Of a stretch of 6,942 nucleotides of DNA, positions 1 to 5,182 are shown piece by piece. The stretch covers positions 769 to 7,710 of the forward strand of contig DHDH01000046.1 in assembly GCA_002399235.1 (NCBI GenBank), given 5' to 3'. A program made the position numbers and the translations under genes. The notes below the pieces were generated by a model, which did not search any database, was not told where the DNA came from, and worked only from the letters and a program-made list of their open reading frames with translations. The stretch comes from Firmicutes bacterium UBA4881 (GTDB taxonomy: Bacteria; Bacillota; DTU065). Positions within the stretch are counted from its first letter, which is position 1. Each line of letters begins with the position of its first letter.

Positions 1-250
1 TTTTCGAATTAATCTTTGCCAATATGGTATAGGTCGTTTTGTACTGCTTGAGATTGGTAATAACCTGCCCACAACGCTTGCAATGACATTCTGCCCCGAT
101 GGACCTTCCTGTAAACCCAATGTAAGATTCGTCTTCGTATGTTTCTGTTATTGCAACATTCCCCAGATTTAGAGATAACTTACAATCTGTTGTTGGATGA
201 TTGATTAATTTCGTTTCAAAGTACTGCTTAACTGTGTTATAATTTTTCAT
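1..250 (-). CDS. Partial transposase-like protein, zinc-knuckle N-terminus (ISL3 type probable)
   Basis: This minus-strand gene starts at ATG 250-248 and is still open at the left edge after 83 codons, so only the N-terminus is present. The start is supported by AAGGA about 9 bases upstream. The readable protein begins MKNYNTVKQYF and carries cysteines at 23, 55, 57 and 60; the segment ECHCKRCGQVITN around residues 54-66 looks like half of a zinc ribbon. About 80 residues of leader followed by a Cys-x-x-Cys knuckle and a basic/aromatic stretch fits the zf-ISL3 N-terminus of ISL3-family transposases, which binds the element ends. The DDE catalytic part would lie outside the window, so the assignment rests on layout rather than catalytic motifs. 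The reading frame itself is convincing. Other zinc-ribbon transposases or a zinc-finger protein remain possible. Confidence 0.6.
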   Translation of the reverse strand, partial: MKNYNTVKQYFETKLINHPTTDCKLSLNLGNVAITETYEDESYIGFTGRSIGAECHCKRCGQVITNLKQYKTTYTILAKINSK

Positions 251-346
251 GGAGTTCTATCCTTGTTGATTATTTTAGTTTGCTTTGAACACTAACTATT
301 GTAAATCAATTTCGGATGTGACTCCACTTTTATTTTCCTAGGACCC
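251..346 (-). mobile_element. Possible right end of an ISL3-like insertion sequence
   Basis: The 96 bases upstream of the transposase-like start contain its ribosome binding site and no other gene. Read on the minus strand, a candidate element tip begins GGGTCCTAGG at about 346, a distance from the start codon that suits an ISL3 leader. ISL3 elements commonly begin with a G-rich terminal repeat. The opposite end lies outside the window, so neither the inverted repeat nor the target duplication can be checked. This is an inference from position and base pattern only. Confidence 0.25.
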
Positions 347-478
347 ACCTAAATATTATAGAACCTAATTTTATGTGTTGTATCGCTATTGATTTAGCAA
401 GTGTATCCCTCTATTATATTCTTTTGCTTTATTTTATCGATTCCGTTTTAGTTTCTTCTTCAATCCCTAACACAGTAG

Positions 479-541
479 AAAAACGCCTTATTAGCTTCAG
501 ATTTCAAAATTGATACCTAATGTGCTAATAGAGGCGTTTTT
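479..541. terminator. Bidirectional terminator-like hairpin (repeat copy 1)
   Basis: Bases 479-495 (AAAAACGCCTTATTAGC) pair with 524-541 in a 17-base-pair stem with one unpaired base, enclosing a 28-base loop. Both arms end in A/T runs, so the transcript would end in a U-tract in either direction. On the minus strand it lies about 150 bases past the stop of the BtrH-like gene and is its best terminator candidate. No plus-strand gene was seen to its left in the window. Confidence 0.65.
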
Positions 542-623
542 AACTCTAATATCAAATTACTTTAAACTCATTGCTAGTTAGGATCTATTATAAGCAAAAG
601 ATAGCAGTTAATCGATTGATTTA
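479..623 (+). repeat. Diverged intergenic repeat, copy 1
   Basis: This stretch can be aligned along its length with 4778-4926. Both copies start with the same 16 bases, AAAAACGCCTTATTAG. Both have a right arm ending GGCGTTTT followed by a TAACT-like block, then a TTTAAACTC/TTTGAAACTC block with similar following bases, and both end with identical CGATTGATTTA (613-623 and 4916-4926). The hairpin interior differs between copies. By eye, roughly two thirds of bases match outside the loop. No intact reading frame was found in it. It is a non-coding repeat of unknown family, possibly a decayed mobile or regulatory element. Confidence 0.6.
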
Positions 624-689
624 CACCTAACACATATAGTACTAGGCTCCATGAACTGTATTACTGTTTTCTACCAAAAAAACAACAAT
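624..689. other. Non-coding stretch after repeat copy 1
   Basis: No gene was seen between the repeat and the stop codon of the BtrH-like gene. Just past the stop, the minus strand reads TTGTTGTTTTTTTGG, a T-run without a stem, so it is not called a terminator. Confidence 0.5.
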
Positions 690-1610
690 TTACATAGAAT
701 CGGTCATGAGTCTAGTGGCTTTTTTCTCATTCTCATAAGCAGTTTTTAATAACCCTGCTATTATATCTCTTACGGCCACATTATTTATATCTTCGCTTCG
801 TTTAATATCATAGGCTTCTTTCCAACAATTATAAATATTTTCGTACAACGTTGTTAGCTGAGTTAACCCCATCTTTTGAAAGTACTTATAAGCATAGTAT
901 TTGAGGGCTCCATAGGTTCCTAAATAATATTCCATATTCCAAGAGATTTCTGGATTAAAATGTTCTTCAAAGTGTTTAATTAGTGCTGGGTATGCTGCAA
1001 GCCCTTTGGCATTATCGCACCATTCTTCACCATTTAAGTGAGATGAAGCTATTTTTAATGTGTCTTTTAATATTTGCTCCGGATCTTTTTGTTTCATCCC
1101 TACGATAGTAAGTACAGATAAAATCGGCAGTTCGCGTTTACCTAGTTTTTCGTAAGACATTTCGTTCTCTGCCCCTGTTATTGCTAAAGTAGCGAGTTTT
1201 TGTGTTTGATCTTCGTAACCTGTAATCAGTCCCCATTCTGGAACCCCTATATCCCAAGAAACTGCTGGTATGTTGTTATCGATCGATTGCTTGATAATAT
1301 CAAGAGCTTCAAGACGTTTTTGCTCTTCTATGTCCTCTTGCCCCCAATATCTACCTGCATAACGACAAATTAATCCACCGTTTTCTACCCATCTTTTTTG
1401 GTCATCAAAAATCCAAATGCTGGTTGCACTAGGGCACAAATCTTTAGCTACCCACATACGAAAAGCAAAACCACTGGTTGCAATAATATCTTCTGCCATT
1501 TTTGCATAAGGGCTGTTTTTTACAACTGTACCTAAGGATTTGGCAAATGAAAAAAGATACCCTGTTGTGTCCATAACTCCACTTTCCCAAGTGATATTAA
1601 GTCTCTTCAT
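690..1610 (-). CDS. BtrH / C39-like papain-fold protein (306 aa), function unknown
   Basis: A soluble 306-residue protein with no signal peptide or membrane helix. The start is backed by AAGGGG about 10 bases before ATG. The sequence order matches a family of uncharacterised Firmicutes proteins related to the BtrH N-terminal and C39-like cysteine-peptidase folds: an N-terminal helix after MDTTGYLFSF (13-22), SGFAFRM (46-52), LCPS (58-61), and the hallmark PAVSWDIGVPEWGLITGYED (115-134), where C39-like proteins have a G-P-x...GYDD segment. The second half is helical, with GLAAYPALIKHF at 203-214. Fold-level relatives are peptidases and the acyltransferase BtrH of butirosin synthesis. I see no cysteine in the N-terminal helix where a papain-type nucleophile usually sits; the cysteines are at 59, 82, 198 and 262, so catalysis is uncertain. 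The AraC-family gene lies 199 bases upstream on the same strand and may control it. Fold call moderate, function open. Confidence 0.7.
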   Translation of the reverse strand: MKRLNITWESGVMDTTGYLFSFAKSLGTVVKNSPYAKMAEDIIATSGFAFRMWVAKDLCPSATSIWIFDDQKRWVENGGLICRYAGRYWGQEDIEEQKRLEALDIIKQSIDNNIPAVSWDIGVPEWGLITGYEDQTQKLATLAITGAENEMSYEKLGKRELPILSVLTIVGMKQKDPEQILKDTLKIASSHLNGEEWCDNAKGLAAYPALIKHFEEHFNPEISWNMEYYLGTYGALKYYAYKYFQKMGLTQLTTLYENIYNCWKEAYDIKRSEDINNVAVRDIIAGLLKTAYENEKKATRLMTDSM

Positions 1611-1809
1611 TATTTCGACACCCCTTCTTACATTAAGCTTGTTTTAATATATAACAAAATATTGTCATTACATTTGGTAGTAACCGAAGCTTTTTTCAAA
1701 GTTTTCCTTTTTTGTAATTACTAGAAATGCCAGTTTATGTTCATCTTCAAAGCGTTGCTTTCTGATTTAGAGTTTCTTTTGATCATACGAAAGCAAGACA
1801 TAATTAGAT
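1611..1809. other. Intergenic region between the AraC regulator and the BtrH-like gene
   Basis: This 199-base gap holds the ribosome binding site of the downstream gene (AAGGGG on the minus strand, near 1622) and an AT-rich TTGTT...AACAA dyad at about 1639-1657. No hairpin terminator follows the regulator stop, so read-through into the BtrH-like gene is possible. No convincing -35/-10 pair was found. Confidence 0.4.
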
Positions 1810-2658
1810 TTAAGACAATACAGAAGCTTTTTGCACTTTTTTTATAGGGATGTAGATCTTTTCGCTAAAAATGCGGCTATTCTCAATATAACTTTCAAAC
1901 TCATAATCGCCGGTGCGTTCATAGCCACTCTGCTGCAGCCAAACAGTATTAATGTATTCCCAGGTTAGGTGTATTGTATTTACAAAATTAAAGTGATCTG
2001 TTTTCGGTGTATTAAAGACCGCATATGTACCTTCTGGTATTCTTATTTCCATTGTTCCACTGATGTCACCGTTTGCTTCTTCTTTTTTTATACCTACAAA
2101 ATAATCGATTTTTTGTTTAGCATTATTAAAAATACAAACACCATAATCTTCGTAAGTACAACCTCCAGAAAGCTTTTTCGATAACTTTTTGCAATTGTAT
2201 ATGTTCCAAAAATGTGGTGGGTATGGCTCATCACTGTAATAAACTATAAGATCAAAGCAGGGTATTGGTAGGATTTCAGGAGTTATTATTAATGGTTCTG
2301 TTTCTAGCTCAAGTTTATCATACAACTTTAGACTATTTTGTGCTTTTTTATACTCACTGGGTAATATATGGTGTTCACTTTTAAAAGCCCTTGTGAAATT
2401 TTCCTTGGAATTAAAACCGAATTCAAAAGCAATTTCTGATAGTGCTCTATCATCTGTTTCCATTTGTTTAACAATCTCAGAGATACGCCTTTTACGTATA
2501 TAATCTAAAGGAGTTAGATGTGTTGCTTCTTTAAATACCCTTATAAAATGATATGGTGAATACCCTGAGATTTTAGCTAGGACATCTAAGTCAATATCGT
2601 ACTTTAAGTTCTCTTCAATATATATCAGTACTTTTTGAATATGGTTTTTATAATTCAT
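1810..2658 (-). CDS. AraC-family transcriptional regulator with GyrI-like effector domain
   Basis: A 282-residue cytoplasmic DNA-binding protein. Residues 5-105 form a double helix-turn-helix of AraC type, with helix pairs around IDLDVLAKISGYSPYHFIRVF (22-42) and ALSEIAFEFGFNSKENFTRAF (72-92), ending in the typical LPSEYKK. Residues about 118-275 look like a GyrI-like/AraC-effector-binding beta domain, including IRIPEGTYAVF (206-215) and a conserved tryptophan-rich helix LTWEYINTVWLQQSGYERTG. HTH-first, sensor-second order and length resemble Rob and other regulators of multidrug or stress response, where the C-terminal domain binds small amphipathic or aromatic ligands. ATG 2658 is preceded by GGTGGTGAT at a good distance. 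A perfect TATAAT (minus strand, 2676-2681) lies very close upstream without a good -35. It is divergent from the MerR gene and leads the BtrH-like gene. The regulated target is inferred only. Confidence 0.9.
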   Translation of the reverse strand: MNYKNHIQKVLIYIEENLKYDIDLDVLAKISGYSPYHFIRVFKEATHLTPLDYIRKRRISEIVKQMETDDRALSEIAFEFGFNSKENFTRAFKSEHHILPSEYKKAQNSLKLYDKLELETEPLIITPEILPIPCFDLIVYYSDEPYPPHFWNIYNCKKLSKKLSGGCTYEDYGVCIFNNAKQKIDYFVGIKKEEANGDISGTMEIRIPEGTYAVFNTPKTDHFNFVNTIHLTWEYINTVWLQQSGYERTGDYEFESYIENSRIFSEKIYIPIKKVQKASVLS

Positions 2659-3008
2659 TTAGTATCACCACCAAAATTATAGCTTACACGAGAAGAGTAA
2701 AGTTGATAAATATTGCTAACTTAATTCAATTACAATTTTAATAGCAGCAACGATCTCTTTGTATATCTGTTATTCTCGCAGGAGTAAATGTGATTAAAAA
2801 AGCAGTGGATCATGTTGAAATATCACTAATTTTTTCTTAGCTCTTATTGGTATTTACAGGGTACTACCTATCGATAATTGGGGAAGCAACTTAGTTTCTA
2901 AAGATCCACGCGTCCTTGAATTTAAGCATTTTAAACATCAACTTGCTAATATACCTCTGCTTCCTTATAAAGTAATAGTTCTCTTAAACTTTTTTATAGT
3001 GATCTTTC
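2659..3008. other. Divergent intergenic region; possible gene remnant inside
   Basis: The space between the two regulators is unusually long for a divergent pair. It contains AGGAG followed by GTG at 2790, giving only a 16-codon frame ending at 2840. A second plus-strand frame is open for 76 codons (2819-3046) but has no usable early start codon. Together they could be the frameshifted remains of a small gene. No recognisable family was found, and chance openness in AT-rich DNA is a real alternative. Confidence 0.35.
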
Positions 3009-3039
3009 TTGACTCTCCTGTTGACTGTAATGATATCTT
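3009..3039 (+). promoter_or_regulatory. MerR-type promoter candidate (19-base spacer)
   Basis: TTGACT (3009-3014) and TATCTT (3034-3039) are separated by exactly 19 bases, the over-long spacer typical of promoters activated by MerR-family proteins through DNA distortion. The -35 matches five of six consensus bases, the -10 four of six. CTCTCC just after the -35 resembles one operator half-site, but the matching right half (GGAGAG) is absent, so the dyad is poor. It lies about 85 bases upstream of the MerR start, consistent with autoregulation. Confidence 0.4.
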
Positions 3040-3124
3040 TAGCTTGTAAAAATAACATAACATTGTTTTTCTTCTGCGAGCAATGTCGACAAATCAATTT
3101 TTAGCAGAAAGGATGTTGGCAACA

Positions 3125-4663
3125 ATGTATAAGATTGGCGAACTTTCAAAACTCTGCCAAATTCCGGTCAAAACCTTGCGGTATTATGACAGCGAAGGAT
3201 TGCTTGTTCCCGATGAAATTTACCATTTTACAGGCTATCGCTATTACTCGGCTTCTCGACTTGCCGACTGTAATAGAATAATCGTGCTTAAAGAGCTTGG
3301 CTTCACGCTAGACGAGATTAAAATGCGTATGAAAGCCATTTCTACAGACGATGTTCTCACGCTTATCGAAACAAAAGAGATCGAGTTAAAAAACACCATT
3401 CTCCAAACTGAATTACGGCTAAGACGACTTGAAACTAGGAAAAAAATTATTAAGGAGGGTGGAATAAAAATGTTTGATGTTATCATCAGAAGTACGGATA
3501 CACTGCGTGTTGCTATACTTAGAAATATTTGGACAAGCAAGGAAGAAGCTTTTACAGAAATTGACAACATCAGAAATAAGCTACCCCAAAACATACTTGG
3601 TAAAAGAGCAATTATCATTAATTACGAAACCGAGTATCGAGAAAATTATTTTGACCTCGGAGTATGTATTGAAATTACTAGAAGTCTTCCCCTTGACAGT
3701 GACTACGTAGAAAAAGTCATTGTTTTACCATCCGATGTAGCCATGTTAATATGTCAAAAGCATGAACTAGAGGAAGCTTATAAAACTTTGATAAAGCAGT
3801 TGGAAGAAGATTCATGCCAAATCGTCGGTGCTTATTACGAAGTATATCACGACGATGGCACGGTCGAGTTGAAAGTTCCAGTATATAAGTTGTCTCCACT
3901 TGCTAATAAACACCAAAATGACGACATAAATCTGCCATTTGAAAATGACACAGACGCAATTGGTAAATGGAAATTTCTTGATGTTTTACCGAGCGAAGAA
4001 CAGTTTTGTTATGGACATGAGAAGTCGAATCAAGGTGTATGGCTTCAAGACCTCTATTTCCTGCCAAATGGCGAACAATTTTGGGCAGTCAGTGGGTGGA
4101 CAAAAGGATGGCTTTTTACATCTTGTGGCTACCCCAAAAGAACCTATAAAAACAAGTATCAGATCAAGACTCTCGATCATAAAAAGCTAATGTTTATTCA
4201 AATGAAAGACTACGACCATGAGTCTCGGGGCGGAATGCCAACAGTTTGGGTTTATGAGAAAGTCTCTGATAAGGCATTTACAAAAGACGAGATCCGTATT
4301 CGTGACAATACCGATATACCATTTGTTCTTGAGGATTCTGTCCTTGGAACTTGGAAAGTCCGTGATTTCGTTTTAACTACTAAAGTATTTGACCCATCTA
4401 AACAAAATTTCTCTAAAGAAGGATTGTTTTTTAAGCAGGTGGAATTCAAGAAAAACGGAAATGCTACCGCGTTATATGGTCAAAAAGATCCCTATGAACT
4501 TTTCTGGACGAAAGGCCTCTTGCTTGATAAGAAGAACGGCATCGCAGAAGCGTATGAGATTAAGGTTATTGACAGTATAGAGTATCTTTTCATCGAATGG
4601 AAGAGCGGTGATTACACCTATGGTGGAAGAAAACCATATTGGTTTGTGTTCGTAAGAGTATAG
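3125..4663 (+). CDS. MerR-family regulator fused to a GyrI-like domain and tandem BlaR1-type repeats
   Basis: A 512-residue cytoplasmic regulator. Residues 1-68 are a MerR winged helix (MYKIGELSKLCQIPVKTLRYYD..., GYRYYSASRL), about 75-110 a coiled-coil dimerisation helix, and about 117-256 a GyrI-like ligand domain (DLGVCIEI, LPSDVAMLIC, GAYYEVYHDDGTVELKVPVYK). MerR plus GyrI is the BmrR/TipA-like plan for sensing drugs. Two lipocalin-like beta repeats follow, about 279-380 and 407-511. They share G-x-W at the start, a NG turn, WTKG, a YxIK strand, LFI(Q/E)xK and GG+P-x-W(V/F)xV at the end; such repeats occur at the C-terminus of BlaR1/M56 proteins. ATG 3125 is chosen because MerR domains begin MYKIGE and AGAAAGGA lies 11 bases upstream; the in-frame ATG 3083 would add 14 residues without a good ribosome site. 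A strong internal site precedes Met116. Target genes unknown, autoregulation likely. Confidence 0.9.
   Translation: MYKIGELSKLCQIPVKTLRYYDSEGLLVPDEIYHFTGYRYYSASRLADCNRIIVLKELGFTLDEIKMRMKAISTDDVLTLIETKEIELKNTILQTELRLRRLETRKKIIKEGGIKMFDVIIRSTDTLRVAILRNIWTSKEEAFTEIDNIRNKLPQNILGKRAIIINYETEYRENYFDLGVCIEITRSLPLDSDYVEKVIVLPSDVAMLICQKHELEEAYKTLIKQLEEDSCQIVGAYYEVYHDDGTVELKVPVYKLSPLANKHQNDDINLPFENDTDAIGKWKFLDVLPSEEQFCYGHEKSNQGVWLQDLYFLPNGEQFWAVSGWTKGWLFTSCGYPKRTYKNKYQIKTLDHKKLMFIQMKDYDHESRGGMPTVWVYEKVSDKAFTKDEIRIRDNTDIPFVLEDSVLGTWKVRDFVLTTKVFDPSKQNFSKEGLFFKQVEFKKNGNATALYGQKDPYELFWTKGLLLDKKNGIAEAYEIKVIDSIEYLFIEWKSGDYTYGGRKPYWFVFVRV
3452..3472 (+). promoter_or_regulatory. Internal ribosome binding site and in-frame start within the MerR fusion gene
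   Basis: AAGGAGG (3452-3458), a near-perfect Shine-Dalgarno, is followed after 11 bases by ATG (3470-3472), in frame at Met116 and exactly at the junction between the coiled coil and the GyrI domain. Translation from here would give a 397-residue protein with the sensor domain and both beta repeats but no DNA-binding domain. The known precedent is TipAL/TipAS of Streptomyces. Part of the signal arises because the linker encodes K-E-G-G, so coincidence is possible. Confidence 0.5.
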
Positions 4664-4777
4664 CTTACTTTTCTCTTAAAAAACTAATAATAATGTAATA
4701 GATCTAGACGTGGATTAACCAAAGTATTTTATAATTTCAAAAACGCTATGCCCAGTTTACACTTATCAAATACAGAT
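4664..4777. other. Non-coding 3' region of the MerR fusion gene
   Basis: AT-rich stretch between the stop codon and repeat copy 2, with several stops in every frame. No gene, promoter or hairpin of note was seen. Confidence 0.5.
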
Positions 4778-4926
4778 AAAAACGCCTTATTAGAGACAAT
4801 GGCCTTAATTTACCCCTTGTGTGTAAATTAAGGCGTTTTATAACTTTGAATAAAAAATCGTTTGAAACTCGTTACTGGTACGGAAAACATAGAAACCAAA
4901 AATGACATTTTTAGACGATTGATTTA
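4778..4926 (+). repeat. Diverged intergenic repeat, copy 2
   Basis: This is the partner of 479-623 in the same orientation, sharing the first 16 bases exactly, the GGCGTTTT arm, the TTTGAAACTC block and the terminal CGATTGATTTA. The two copies lie just outside the block that holds the BtrH-like, AraC and MerR genes. On the minus strand a short open frame runs through this copy (including VPVTSFKRFF, ending in TAA inside the hairpin arm), but the other copy has stops in the matching frame, so coding is not supported. Confidence 0.6.
4779..4839. terminator. Terminator-like region with two alternative hairpins
   Basis: AAAACGCCTTA (4779-4789) can pair with TAAGGCGTTTT (4829-4839). Alternatively GCCTTAATTTAC (4802-4813) pairs perfectly with 4823-4834 around a 9-base loop. 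Both pairings use the same right arm, so they exclude each other. The right arm ends in TTTT, and the structure lies 115 bases after the MerR fusion stop, making it that gene's likely terminator. The A-run on the left arm would also give a U-run on the minus strand. Confidence 0.6.
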
Positions 4927-5143
4927 GGGAAAAAACCAGAGTATTAAGCTCTTCCATTGTAATATTGAACACCAATTATTCTTTCCTTAAAACTACATTT
5001 TGAGAAGAAGGAATCTTTCGCGGGATATTTCGTATTTATCGGTATAGACTTTGGTATAGGTCTGCTCAAAGCATTGTATTAATAAGTTACTTTATTAGTA
5101 AGCTTGGTAAGTGTTTCTTATATAAACCCAAGATTTTTACTAT
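4927..5143. other. Intergenic stretch without a recognised gene
   Basis: No ribosome-site-backed reading frame or clear promoter was found. A plus-strand frame is open from about 5000 into the ADP-ribosylglycohydrolase 3' end, but it has no start signal and no family resemblance. A small direct repeat, GGTATAGact-ttGGTATAGg, lies around 5040-5060. Confidence 0.4.
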
Positions 5144-5182
5144 AAACATAAGCCTAGTCCTTGATAGACTAGGCTTATGTTT
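5144..5182. terminator. Strong hairpin terminator at the ADP-ribosylglycohydrolase stop
   Basis: AAACATAAGCCTAGTC (5144-5159) pairs perfectly over 16 bases with 5167-5182 around a 7-base loop. The stem begins at the TAA stop codon of the minus-strand gene. The base after the stem on the minus strand is within a short T-run (GTTTATAG); on the plus strand it is GTTTTATT. It can therefore act in both directions and also insulates the gene from the plus-strand side. Confidence 0.8.

Noticed and set aside
578..634. GTTAGGA and ACCTAAC as integron attC-like core sites
   Set aside because: The order and spacing are wrong for an attC site, GTTAGGA breaks the GTTRRRY pattern, and no integrase or cassette is present.
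1671..1766. Minus-strand 32-codon open stretch (contains RFEDEHKLAFLVITKKENF)
   Set aside because: It looks protein-like but has no start codon or ribosome site, is short, and lies between two genes. It could be a decayed fragment, but this cannot be supported.
1969..2184. Plus-strand open frame inside the AraC gene
   Set aside because: It is antisense to a well-supported regulator, with Phe/Ile/Tyr-rich content typical of a shadow frame.
3083..3124. Earlier in-frame ATG for the MerR gene adding 14 residues
   Set aside because: The MerR domain starts MYKIGE at 3125, a ribosome site lies correctly before 3125, and 3083 has none. The ATG at 3113 overlaps that ribosome site.
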